Notes under the pieces: generated by a model
Told to the model about the DNA's origin: nothing
The model's database searches: none
What the model saw: only the letters and a program-made list of their open reading frames with translations
Position numbers and translations under genes: made by a program
Origin: RUG11237 sp045126515
GTDB taxonomy: Bacteria; Bacillota; Clostridia; Lachnospirales; Lachnospiraceae
Length of the DNA: 64,000 nucleotides
Assembly (NCBI GenBank): GCA_045126515.1
Contig: JBGVOM010000126.1
Span: 47,334-111,333, forward strand
Direction: 5' to 3'
Shown: positions 9,148 through 17,526 of the stretch, piece by piece
How the letters are laid out: the number at the start of each line of letters is the position of its first letter
Position numbering within the stretch: position 1 is the first letter of the stretch

Positions 9148-9522
9148 TTATTTGATTGCCATTGCTTCCACTTCCAAAAATACATCCTTTGGAATTCTGG
9201 CTACTTCCACGCAGGAACGTGCCGGAAATACTCCGGTAAAATATTTTGCATAAATTTCATTAATTTTTCCAAAATCTTCCATATTCTTAATGAATACAGT
9301 AGTCTTTACTACATTTTCCATGCTGCTTCCTGCATCTTTTAATAAAGCTGCCATGTTGGAAAATGCCTGTTCTGCCTGTTCTTCTACGGTAGCAGGAATT
9401 TCTCCAGTCGCCGGATTTACAGGAATCACACCAGAAGTATAAATCATTCCATTTACCTCGATTGCCTGTGAATATGGTCCGATTGCTGCCGGTGCGTTTG
9501 GTGTACTAATTGCTTTTTTCAT
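9148..9522 (-). CDS. ridA: RidA-family enamine/imine deaminase
   Basis: RidA hydrolyses reactive enamine/imine intermediates such as 2-aminoacrylate released by PLP enzymes. The 124-residue protein has the family length. It carries GPYSQAI near the N-terminus and the conserved arginine in PARSCVEVARIPKD near residue 105, the residue that binds the substrate carboxylate. The ATG at 9522 has GGAGG 8 bases upstream. A second, more distant RidA paralogue sits at 55.1 kb in a catabolic operon; this copy looks like the housekeeping one. Confidence 0.93.
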   Translation of the reverse strand: MKKAISTPNAPAAIGPYSQAIEVNGMIYTSGVIPVNPATGEIPATVEEQAEQAFSNMAALLKDAGSSMENVVKTTVFIKNMEDFGKINEIYAKYFTGVFPARSCVEVARIPKDVFLEVEAMAIK

Positions 9523-9587
9523 GTTATTTTCCTCCATATATTTTATTTATGGTTCCGTAATTCTTTTATTTTCAAAATGGAACCATA

Positions 9588-10424
9588 TTATTTCATTTTT
9601 ATTGTATTTTTTGTTATTTCAATTTTTCCCACCTTTAACAAATGTCCTATAGCTCTCTTAAAAGCGTTTTTACTCATCTGAAAGCGTTCTTTAATTTCCT
9701 CCGGTTCCACGTTCTTGTCCGTAAATGGGAAGCTTCCACCGCTTTCTTCCAGCTCTTTTAATATATATTCTGCATCTTTGTCCATTTGCAGATATGCTTT
9801 TTGGCGCATGCTTAAGTCCAGTTTTCCATCTTCTTTTACTGCGCTGACTCTCGCTTCAATCTCATCACCAATGTGCATCTTCCCAAAAACGTCCCTTTGC
9901 GGAATTCGGGCAGAATAAATATTATCCACCGCCACATACACTCCAAAATCTTTTGTCACATCATAGACAGTTCCTTTGACGATATCATCCTTCATGTACG
10001 AAGAATCCGTCCTCAGATGTCCGTAAACTTTCATTGTGGCACATAATCTGCTACTCTTGTCCACATAAAGACATACAAGACAAGAATCTCCGGCTTTTAC
10101 CGGATATGCCTGTTCCTTAAACGGAAGCAGTAAATCCTTTTCCAGCCCCCAGTCTAAAAAAGCACCTATTTTACTTATTTCCTTGACTTTCAGCACTGCC
10201 GGCTTCCCAATCTGAATGTATGGTTCTTTTACGGTAGCTATCATACGGTCCGAAGAATCCTTATACAAAAACACTTCTATGGAGTCAGATACATCCAGTC
10301 CTGCCGGTACCTGTTTTTTCGGCAATAGCACTTTTTCCTCACTATCCATTTTTTCTGCCAGATACACGCCAAATTCTACCTGTTTGACAACTACAAGGGT
10401 TTGTTTTCTTCCTAATTTTAACAT
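9588..10424 (-). CDS. CvfB/YitL-like S1 RNA-binding protein
   Basis: A cytoplasmic protein of 278 residues with repeated S1-type OB folds (about 1-65, 70-140 and 145-205, the last reading GTVYDVTKDFGVYVAV) and a C-terminal winged helix (about 225-275, ending GHLLKVGKIEI). This architecture matches CvfB of Staphylococcus and YitL of Bacillus, an RNA-binding regulator of virulence-type genes. The thioesterase gene lies 27 bases upstream on the same strand. Confidence 0.88.
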   Translation of the reverse strand: MLKLGRKQTLVVVKQVEFGVYLAEKMDSEEKVLLPKKQVPAGLDVSDSIEVFLYKDSSDRMIATVKEPYIQIGKPAVLKVKEISKIGAFLDWGLEKDLLLPFKEQAYPVKAGDSCLVCLYVDKSSRLCATMKVYGHLRTDSSYMKDDIVKGTVYDVTKDFGVYVAVDNIYSARIPQRDVFGKMHIGDEIEARVSAVKEDGKLDLSMRQKAYLQMDKDAEYILKELEESGGSFPFTDKNVEPEEIKERFQMSKNAFKRAIGHLLKVGKIEITKNTIKMK

Positions 10425-10451
10425 TTTTTCCTGCTTTCCCGCCTTTCCGCT

Positions 10452-11162
10452 TTACGACAGTAAGAACTCTACGACAGCAAAGGCTTTGTTTTTTTCATTA
10501 TTTAAAGTTACAACATAACGATTTTGTTCTTTATATACCAACGGCTGAATCAAGTCACCTTCCATAGCAGACTTTCTGTACTCTGCCCGCATCTGCTTTA
10601 TCTGAATTTCTTCTTGAATTGCCGCGTATGCCATATTCACATATTGCCCGTTATTTACATGACCGTTGGTGTCTATCTGATAATTTTGTACGTGATAAGC
10701 CTGGCACTGCACTGGTGTCTCTTCTGGAACTGCAATTTTTATATCTGCATATTCCATAGGAAGCTTTTCTTCTATATGATACTTTTCTGCCTGTTCTTTG
10801 TTTACACGTACCGGCATCATTTTTTTCGTATCCATATACAGCCATACGGAATTGGCATATGCCACACAGATGCCTTTTTCATCATACATCATAAAATTAC
10901 GATAGCCAAAAGAGCCTTTGAAATCGTATGCTTTCGTAGCTATTTTTATTTTTTCTCCAAATCTTGGATATCTCTCTACTATAATCTGCCACGACAGTAA
11001 AACCCAAACTTTCTTTTGTTCTGCCAAAAATTCAATGCCACAACCGATTTCTTCCGAATGAAATGTGGTACAATCCTGAAAATAATTTAAAATTGCTTCC
11101 AGAGTTAATTTCCCGTCTTTTCCTGTTTCACTGTATCTGACACGACTTTCAAATTCATACAT
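10452..11162 (-). CDS. Acyl-ACP thioesterase
   Basis: A bacterial acyl-ACP thioesterase of the FatA/FatB-like double-hotdog family, releasing fatty acids from acyl carrier protein. The 236 residues contain two hotdog repeats. The first carries YSETGKDGKLTLEAILNYFQ. The second carries the active-site region DTNGHVNNGQYV with its Asp, Asn and His. The length fits the family. It is upstream of the CvfB-like gene and likely co-transcribed with it. The ribosome site (GGAAA 7 bases upstream) is weak. Confidence 0.88.
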   Translation of the reverse strand: MYEFESRVRYSETGKDGKLTLEAILNYFQDCTTFHSEEIGCGIEFLAEQKKVWVLLSWQIIVERYPRFGEKIKIATKAYDFKGSFGYRNFMMYDEKGICVAYANSVWLYMDTKKMMPVRVNKEQAEKYHIEEKLPMEYADIKIAVPEETPVQCQAYHVQNYQIDTNGHVNNGQYVNMAYAAIQEEIQIKQMRAEYRKSAMEGDLIQPLVYKEQNRYVVTLNNEKNKAFAVVEFLLS

Positions 11163-11255
11163 TGTTTTTTCCGTCGCTTTCTACTATTTTTATCCAAATC
11201 TGATAGTTCTATTTTGCTTCTGTTTTCCTAAAATGTCAAGATGCCTTATAACAAA

Positions 11256-11284
11256 ATAAGAGAATGGATACAGTCCATTCTCTC
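11256..11284 (-). terminator. Terminator after tRNA-Gln
   Basis: A perfect 9-bp stem (11260-11268 with 11274-11282) and a 5-base loop, followed on the minus strand by TTATTTTGTT. It lies 9 bases past the tRNA 3' end. Confidence 0.8.
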
Positions 11285-11292
11285 ATCAATAG

Positions 11293-11364
11293 CTGGGCTA
11301 CAAGGATTCGAACCTTGAAATGCTGGAGTCAGAGTCCAGTGCCTTACCATTTGGCGATAGCCCA
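11293..11364 (-). tRNA. tRNA-Gln, anticodon CUG
   Basis: A 72-base cloverleaf on the minus strand. The acceptor arm TGGGCTA pairs with TAGCCCA, discriminator G. The anticodon stem CTGGA/TCCAG encloses the loop CTCTGAC, giving anticodon CTG, and the T arm holds GGTTCGAATCC. The 3' CCA is not encoded. It is a lone tRNA with its own terminator. Confidence 0.93.
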
Positions 11365-11484
11365 TTAATTACTTGCTTTCTCTCAAGCACAAATATGATT
11401 ATACTGGATGTTTTTAAAAAAAGCAAGTACTTTTTTCAAATTTTTTTATTTTTTTTATTTTTTTTAATTTTTTGAACATTTTGC

Positions 11485-11545
11485 ACTTTTTGAGCTGTTA
11501 CATTTCAAATTTATTGGCTACGAAAACAACTCATAAGTGGCGCAA
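11485..11545 (-). repeat. Solo right end of the dispersed hairpin element
   Basis: Read on the minus strand, this stretch (cacttatgagttgtttt, then an A/T-rich tail ending near gcaaaatgtt) aligns with the right end and outer flank of the copy at 47.6-47.86 kb. The paired left arm and centre are missing. It lies between tRNA-Gln and the methyltransferase gene, beside long T tracts at 11427-11475. Confidence 0.55.
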
Positions 11546-11616
11546 TTTAAAATTTGAATCCAAAGAACTTTTATGATATGATTACAAGTACAACAACAGT
11601 AAGAAAGGAAACAACT

Positions 11617-12474
11617 ATGTGGATTGCAGATAATTGGAAAGACTATCAGGTATTAGATACTTCCCGGGGGGAAAAATTAGAACGATGGGGTGATTATATT
11701 TTAGTACGTCCGGATCCACAGGTCATCTGGGACACTAAGCGCGAAAATAAAAACTGGAAAAAGAAAAACGGTCATTATCACAGAAGTTCCAAAGGCGGCG
11801 GAGAATGGGAATTTTTTGATCTACCGGAACAGTGGAGTATCCATTATAAGGATTTAACTTTCCAACTGAAGCCTTTTAGTTTCAAGCACACCGGTCTTTT
11901 TCCGGAACAGGCCGTAAACTGGGACTGGTTCTCTAATAAAATTCGACAGGCAAACCGTCCGGTAAAAGTCTTAAATCTTTTTGCCTACACCGGTGGTGCT
12001 ACTCTGGCGGCTGCCGCTGCCGGTGCCAGCGTTACTCACGTAGATGCTTCTAAGGGAATGGTAACTTGGGCTAAAGAAAATGCCAAATCTTCTAATCTAG
12101 CAGATGCTCCAATCCGCTGGCTGGTGGATGACTGCGTAAAATTTGTGGAACGTGAAATACGCAGGGGCAATAAATATGATGCTATCATTATGGATCCACC
12201 TTCTTACGGCAGGGGACCTAAAGGCGAAATTTGGAAAATCGAAGAATCTTTGTATCCTTTTGTAAAACTGTGTACCCAGATTTTAGCAGACAAGCCTTTG
12301 TTTTTCCTGATAAATTCCTACACTACCGGACTGGCTCCTTCTGTTCTCACCTACATTCTGTCCACAGAATTAAAACAATTTGGTGGTCATGTAACTGCAG
12401 ATGAAATCGGACTTCCGGTAAAAGACAGCGGCCTGGTTCTTCCATGTGGTGCTTCCGGACGTTGGGAAGCGTAA
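11617..12474 (+). CDS. Class I SAM-dependent methyltransferase, RlmI/YccW-like
   Basis: A 285-residue protein of the COG1092-type rRNA cytosine methyltransferase group. It lacks the N-terminal PUA domain of RlmI. The SAM-binding Rossmann motif is VLNLFAYTGGATLAAA (near 130), with an acidic residue in VTHVDASKGM. The catalytic/target motif is IIMDPPSYGRGP (near 205). The ATG at 11617 has AAAGGA 8 bases upstream; an earlier in-frame ATG at 11554 has no ribosome site. rRNA methylation is the likely role, the target unproven. Confidence 0.88.
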   Translation: MWIADNWKDYQVLDTSRGEKLERWGDYILVRPDPQVIWDTKRENKNWKKKNGHYHRSSKGGGEWEFFDLPEQWSIHYKDLTFQLKPFSFKHTGLFPEQAVNWDWFSNKIRQANRPVKVLNLFAYTGGATLAAAAAGASVTHVDASKGMVTWAKENAKSSNLADAPIRWLVDDCVKFVEREIRRGNKYDAIIMDPPSYGRGPKGEIWKIEESLYPFVKLCTQILADKPLFFLINSYTTGLAPSVLTYILSTELKQFGGHVTADEIGLPVKDSGLVLPCGASGRWEA

Positions 12475-12493
12475 ATATTTCAAAAAACATAGA

Positions 12494-12531
12494 AAAAGCT
12501 CAATGTCACTTCATTCAGACATTGAGCTTTT
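12494..12531. terminator. Bidirectional terminator between convergent genes
   Basis: A 14-bp perfect stem (12494-12507 with 12518-12531) with A and T runs on either side separates the methyltransferase (plus) from the coiled-coil protein (minus). Confidence 0.88.
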
Positions 12532-12539
12532 CTGTTCTT

Positions 12540-13409
12540 TTATACAGTTTCGTCTACTTCAATCCCTTTTAAATCTTCTTCCAGCAAGAGAGTTTTCTTC
12601 GAATTCTGCCGTTGTTCTGCATCTGCAACCGCCTCAAGAATGCTCTGTAATTCTTCTCCTGGAGTTTCTTCCTCAGATGCATTATGCAATTCTTCGCTTT
12701 TTTCCTTGGCTTCTTCGGCTTTTTCTTTTTCTTCCTCAACCTTTTTATCATAATTTTCTTTCATTTCATCCATCAAGGTATTCTGTTCTTCCTTCAGCGC
12801 CTCTTGAATGATTTCGTTTGCCTTCTTTGAAGCATCCACCATTGGATGTACCTTTAACAATGCCTGCTTCATACCTTCCACTGCACTTCCATGAGCCTCC
12901 GCCAGTCTTGCCGAATCCTCTGCACGCTTTTTATATTCATCCATGGCATCATCATACTCTAACATAAGCTTCTGATAATCCGTCAAATCATCCGTTTTTC
13001 TCAAACGTTCTGATTCTTCCGGTGTTAATATTTCCCCAGACTTTTGTTTTTTTCTTAAAGCTTCTATTTCTTCCAGTTTTTGCTGTTCCTCGCTTCCATC
13101 TTCCACGCCATAAGCTTCTTTCACCACTTTTTTCACATTTTCTATTGCTTTTGCTTCTTTCTGATTGTTTAAGGCATCCTGCTTTAGTTCTGCTTCCCTC
13201 TCTAAATGAGACTTCATTTCCTGATTATATTCATCGTCTGAAATCATCTGATCTAATTTTATCTTCAATGCCTGTCTTTCCTTTGCAATTCTCTTTTCTG
13301 CTGCACTGGCACCCAGATTCAATTCCGCTCCATTAATAACGTTTTTATTTTTCTTTTCCTTTATTTCCGGTTCAGAATATGTCTGAACATTTATATTTTC
13401 CACCTTCAT
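12540..13409 (-). CDS. Coiled-coil protein of unknown function (289 aa)
   Basis: A highly charged, K/E-rich soluble protein with no signal peptide or membrane segment. Heptad-like helices extend over most of its length (about 38-250). The N-terminus has a short ordered tag (MKVENINVQTYSEPEIKEK). AGGAGGG precedes the ATG. The start resembles small flagellar or secretion-associated cytoplasmic proteins, but I see no specific family motif and assign no function. Its neighbours are a methyltransferase and a cyclophilin, neither informative. Confidence 0.75.
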   Translation of the reverse strand: MKVENINVQTYSEPEIKEKKNKNVINGAELNLGASAAEKRIAKERQALKIKLDQMISDDEYNQEMKSHLEREAELKQDALNNQKEAKAIENVKKVVKEAYGVEDGSEEQQKLEEIEALRKKQKSGEILTPEESERLRKTDDLTDYQKLMLEYDDAMDEYKKRAEDSARLAEAHGSAVEGMKQALLKVHPMVDASKKANEIIQEALKEEQNTLMDEMKENYDKKVEEEKEKAEEAKEKSEELHNASEEETPGEELQSILEAVADAEQRQNSKKTLLLEEDLKGIEVDETV

Positions 13410-13490
13410 ACGCTTTTCCCTCCTATACTATTTACATTGCACTTCTTTTACTCTTTATCGGAAGATACTGGAAATTTCTTTACAATATGT

Positions 13491-13520
13491 AAAAAGAACT
13501 GCTCCGAAGAACAGTCCTTT
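13491..13520 (-). terminator. Terminator after the cyclophilin gene
   Basis: A short stem (gaactg/cagtcc, 13496-13501 with 13512-13517, allowing G-U) followed on the minus strand by a T run. Confidence 0.6.
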
Positions 13521-13531
13521 CCACACATTCG

Positions 13532-14197
13532 TTACTCTATTATTTTTATCGAATTAATTACCGGCTGGTTTTCTGCCATTACAGTTCCGTTGTCATCTTC
13601 CACAGATACGGCTTCACAGATGGCATCTACCACCTCTATACCCTCTGTAACCTTTCCAAATGCAGCATAATCTCCATCTAAAAACGTGGAATCTTCATGT
13701 ACAATGAAAAACTGAGAACTTGCACTGTCATTATCCATGGAACGTGCCATAGAAATAGTTCCTCTTACATGAGAAATACTGTTTTCCACACCATTGTTGC
13801 TAAACTCACCCTTGATAGTATTTTCAGAACCCCCGGTACCATTTCCCAGTGGATCACCGCCCTGAATCATAAAGCCTGAAATAATTCTGTGGAATGTTAA
13901 TCCGTCATAAAATCCTGATTTTGCAAGGTTTACAAAGTTTGTTACAGTAATCGGTGCAGCATCTGCATCCAATTCTAATTTAATTACACCATAATCTTTC
14001 ACATCAATTTCTGCATTGATTTTTCCCGTCAATGTTTCTGCATTTTCTGCTGTTTCCTCTGTTGTGGCAGCTTCTTCATCCACCACTGCTGTTTCCTCAG
14101 ACGCCTGTCCTTCTTCCGTCTGACTGCTTCCACAGCCTGCCAACATAACCACTGCCAATGCACCACATAGTAACCCACTTAAAATTTTTTTCTTCAT
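13532..14197 (-). CDS. Cyclophilin-type peptidyl-prolyl isomerase, lipoprotein
   Basis: An extracytoplasmic folding catalyst. It has a lipoprotein signal with lipobox LAGC (Cys near residue 22), an acidic E/T-rich linker (about 25-55) and a cyclophilin domain (about 58-215). The domain carries FHRIISGFMIQGGDP (catalytic Arg/Phe), SMARSMDNDSASSQFFI and FGKV. The GGAGG site is 12 bases before the ATG. MraY-like and transglutaminase genes lie upstream in the same orientation. Confidence 0.94.
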   Translation of the reverse strand: MKKKILSGLLCGALAVVMLAGCGSSQTEEGQASEETAVVDEEAATTEETAENAETLTGKINAEIDVKDYGVIKLELDADAAPITVTNFVNLAKSGFYDGLTFHRIISGFMIQGGDPLGNGTGGSENTIKGEFSNNGVENSISHVRGTISMARSMDNDSASSQFFIVHEDSTFLDGDYAAFGKVTEGIEVVDAICEAVSVEDDNGTVMAENQPVINSIKIIE

Positions 14198-14266
14198 ATT
14201 TACTTATTACCTCCAAATATTTTTTATCATTATATCTTATAATTGTGTTTTCTTTGTTAACACAGG

Positions 14267-15229
14267 CTACATAATACCATAAATCACTGCAATAGACAGT
14301 ACAATCTGAATAATAGCAAATCGAAATACGGTATGAGTATTTGACCAGTTCCACACCTTTCTTACGTGATCATGCAAAGGTGTTCTTACATTTGTTAAAA
14401 TCCGAATCTTTAGAAAACGCAGTAAAGATACCTTTAACAAGCCAAGACCACCGTCTAAAATCAGCACCAATGCTACAGGTATATAAAGCAGTGGACGCTC
14501 TGTCTTTAAAATGGCAATGCTGATAAATAAGCCCATAGCTCTAGAACCCGCATCACCCATCATCAGCATACTTGGAGTTGCATTATACCATAAGTATCCC
14601 AAAATACAAATACTAAACAACAGGATAAGATATGTATGTGCATTATCCACCCCTTTGATATTTCCAATAATATAAATTGTCATTAATGTGATAATAGATA
14701 AGGTTCCGGAAAGCCCGTCCACACCATCAGAACAGTTTGTAACATTAATAGAGGTCCATACCAGAATCACTACCAATATACCAAACACCACCGTCGGAAT
14801 GGTTACACTCTGCTGCAAACATTCAATATATATTACATTCGTGTTAAACCTAAGAAAAGTGATTGCCACCATAATAGCAATGATTAAATCCAGCAGTCCT
14901 TTCTTATATTCGCCCCAAGGTGCTTTTGCACAATCATCTAAAAACCCTGTAAGCATGGCTGCCGCCACAAGAATCAGATATACAATAATTTCTGTACTCA
15001 ATTCACCGAATAAAATTGCAGAAATTAAAAAAACAATAACAAACAAGAATCCTGCACCTCTTGGTTTTCCGGCAGACAACTTTCCATTATGGGCAAATTC
15101 TCTCCCTGCATCCTTTGGCAATAAGCCTGAAAATTTATGCATGGAAAAGCAGGTTCCCACAAAGGCAACCATCACGCCCAAAAATGCAATTAATTTCGCA
15201 TCCATATTTTGAAAAATTAAGTTAATCAT
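14267..15229 (-). CDS. MraY/WecA-like polyprenyl-phosphate glycosyl-1-phosphate transferase
   Basis: An integral membrane enzyme of about 10 segments that joins a sugar-1-phosphate to undecaprenyl phosphate. Diagnostic motifs are GFLDDCAK (Mg-binding Asp pair), TNCSDGVDGLSG, MGDAGSRAMG and the MraY-like TPLHDHVRK. 320 residues is the family length. The sequence leans to MraY, but no mur genes are nearby, so it is either a relocated mraY or a paralogue. It lies 24 bases downstream of the transglutaminase gene and may share its transcript. Confidence 0.85.
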   Translation of the reverse strand: MINLIFQNMDAKLIAFLGVMVAFVGTCFSMHKFSGLLPKDAGREFAHNGKLSAGKPRGAGFLFVIVFLISAILFGELSTEIIVYLILVAAAMLTGFLDDCAKAPWGEYKKGLLDLIIAIMVAITFLRFNTNVIYIECLQQSVTIPTVVFGILVVILVWTSINVTNCSDGVDGLSGTLSIITLMTIYIIGNIKGVDNAHTYLILLFSICILGYLWYNATPSMLMMGDAGSRAMGLFISIAILKTERPLLYIPVALVLILDGGLGLLKVSLLRFLKIRILTNVRTPLHDHVRKVWNWSNTHTVFRFAIIQIVLSIAVIYGIM

Positions 15230-15252
15230 TTGAATAAGTTCCTTTCCGTATT

Positions 15253-17514
15253 TTATAGTTTCGTAGATTTCACTTTGCTGTACGGACTGTAGATTTTCTT
15301 TCCACCCACTGTCCTGTAAGTTCTCACCTTAAAATAATAGCTTTTTTTGCTTTTCAGCCTGGTCTTTGTATACGTTACTGTAGATGCTTTTTTCACAGCT
15401 GCTATTTTTTTATATCCGCTACTCTTCTTACTTGACATATATATTTCGTATCCGTCTGCCTTGCTGACCTTCTTCCAGCTTATCACCACTTTCTGCTTTC
15501 CCTTTTTCAAAGATTTGATTTCCGGGGCTTTTGTGGCAGTGACCGCCTTTAGGGAATTGGAATAATTTCCATAAGTTTTCTTATTATTCTGTTCAGTGTA
15601 AGCCCGCACTTTTACAGTATAATCTGTAGCAGCAGAAAGCTTTTTAAACGTATAAACTGTTTTTCCCGTAACAGCCTTCTGCTTCTGTTTCTTCCCCTGA
15701 TATAATATCACTTCATATCCTTTCGCGGAAGACTGTTTTTGAAATTGAATTTTTATATTATCTTTGCCGGCAGATACCAGTTTTAAACCTGACACTTGTT
15801 CTGGTTCCGTCTTCGTCAGTGTCGCTGTCGGTTTTGGTATCGCTGTTGGTTCCGGTGTCGCTGTTGGCTTTTCTACAATGTAAAACAAAAATTCATTTTC
15901 TCCAATATCAGCGTAAGTTCCCTGTCCTGAAACAATAGCCTTCGCCTGTCCTACATGGGTATTGTCAAGATACGATACTTGATAATTCCCCTCCTGCACA
16001 ACCTCCCTGCGACCTTTTACCATATGAAATGTAAGTTCTGCCTTTTCTTCTTTGTATTCCACTTCATATGTATCTGCGTAAATCCGCAGCATTGGAAGAT
16101 ACAAATTATATGGACTTCCTGATATGTAAGTGCTGTTGCCTGCCATTTTATAAATATTTTCATTATCACTAATGAAATTTAAAAAATCACTCTCATAATT
16201 TTCCAGATATTCCTTAAACGTACTTCTTGTATCTGCAGAATCAAAGGCAAGCTGTAATAAATAATCGCCCCTGTCCTTAGCTTTTTCCACTACATTTGAC
16301 ATCAAATTAAAAAAAGTAATTTCGTCTGTCACTGTCTCAGCAGTAACATAAAGTCCATAATAATGATAATAATTATACGTTTGTGCACTGGTTTCCGGCA
16401 CTTCATACATACCTTTAAAAACACTCGGCACATAGACATGATTTCCAAAAAGGTCCGTATTGCAATTATAATACCGGTAACGTATTCCATCATTGTAAGT
16501 AGCATTCGTACCTGTATCATCCCATGTAATGTCAATATTGTACCATGCACCATCTAAACACACCAGATTCCATGCATGTCCTTCGCCATTCCCATAGCCT
16601 ACCGCATAAATGCTATCGATTCCTGCATAGTTCATAAGGAGCTGAAATGCTTTTGCATATCCCTCGCACACCACTCCGGTTTGCTCAAACACACCTACAA
16701 TACTGTGGGCATAGGTAGCACTTTGTGGCGTTTTTGTTCCCGGAATATACTCATAATCCACTGCCTCTAAAATCATATCATGAATCAACAATTCCAGTTT
16801 CATGTCATCGACACCTTCCGCCTTTGCCTGATCTATGGCTTCCAGGTAGGGTTTCATACCTGCTTCAATGTTTTCCTTGGTCTGTTTACGGATTTCTGCT
16901 TCGATATATTCTTTTTCTATCTTAGGGTAAATTTTCGTTACCACACCACCTATATGAGCATAACTAAGACTTCCGCTAAGCCAAAAAAACTCCGGGCAGT
17001 CTGCCTCCACCGCAAAAAGCACCTTCTGGACCTGTTCTACTGTTAATTCATCTGTTTCGCAGACAACAAATTCAGCCCAAACATAATATTCATCCGTTAT
17101 ATTTCCAGAACCATCCATTTTCTGTCTGAGAATGGGCTCTTTACATTGTTCATGAAACTGGTATGCTGCTGTTTTTATCTCTGCATAACAGGAACGTTCC
17201 TGTTCTGTGGTCAGTGTACTATAACCATAGTTAGAAGCATATTCACTATTTACTGACGGTACGGAATAGCATTCTATACCCTGCAATTCCTGAAATGCCT
17301 CATGAATTTCTTCTGCTTCTTCCTCTGAAATAGGCGTTGCCTCATCAAGTACTACGCCTCCCTGGGGCTCTGCAAAATCTTCTTCCCAAATCTCCACATC
17401 TTCCAAAAACTCCTCAGAGTTTTTTTGTGCCGCATTGATGGTTATGCAACTGCTGACAATACATAATGCAGCTAGCACCCCACCGAAAAGTTTCGCAACC
17501 TTTCTTTTCCTCAT
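15253..17514 (-). CDS. Transglutaminase-like secreted protein with two fibronectin type III domains
   Basis: A 753-residue surface or secreted protein with an N-terminal signal (about 1-30). A transglutaminase-like core (about 265-345) has Cys in GVVCEGYAKAFQ, His in GEGHAWNLV and Asp in WYNIDITWDD. An Ig-like section follows, then a short Pro/Thr linker and two C-terminal FN3-type repeats (GYEVILYQG..., GYEIYMSSKKSSGYKKI). The start is ATG 17514 (AGGAG 7 bases upstream). A paralogue of the same design lies at 25.4-27.9 kb. Protease-like or cross-linking activity on wall or host proteins is possible. It follows the MATE gene by 12 bases. Confidence 0.88.
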   Translation of the reverse strand: MRKRKVAKLFGGVLAALCIVSSCITINAAQKNSEEFLEDVEIWEEDFAEPQGGVVLDEATPISEEEAEEIHEAFQELQGIECYSVPSVNSEYASNYGYSTLTTEQERSCYAEIKTAAYQFHEQCKEPILRQKMDGSGNITDEYYVWAEFVVCETDELTVEQVQKVLFAVEADCPEFFWLSGSLSYAHIGGVVTKIYPKIEKEYIEAEIRKQTKENIEAGMKPYLEAIDQAKAEGVDDMKLELLIHDMILEAVDYEYIPGTKTPQSATYAHSIVGVFEQTGVVCEGYAKAFQLLMNYAGIDSIYAVGYGNGEGHAWNLVCLDGAWYNIDITWDDTGTNATYNDGIRYRYYNCNTDLFGNHVYVPSVFKGMYEVPETSAQTYNYYHYYGLYVTAETVTDEITFFNLMSNVVEKAKDRGDYLLQLAFDSADTRSTFKEYLENYESDFLNFISDNENIYKMAGNSTYISGSPYNLYLPMLRIYADTYEVEYKEEKAELTFHMVKGRREVVQEGNYQVSYLDNTHVGQAKAIVSGQGTYADIGENEFLFYIVEKPTATPEPTAIPKPTATLTKTEPEQVSGLKLVSAGKDNIKIQFQKQSSAKGYEVILYQGKKQKQKAVTGKTVYTFKKLSAATDYTVKVRAYTEQNNKKTYGNYSNSLKAVTATKAPEIKSLKKGKQKVVISWKKVSKADGYEIYMSSKKSSGYKKIAAVKKASTVTYTKTRLKSKKSYYFKVRTYRTVGGKKIYSPYSKVKSTKL

Positions 17515-17526
17515 ACGCACTCTCCT

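Noticed and set aside
11400..11480. Poly-T tracts as a terminator or origin signal
   Set aside because: The tracts lack a hairpin or DnaA-box pattern; they look like ordinary A/T-rich spacer next to the solo repeat end.
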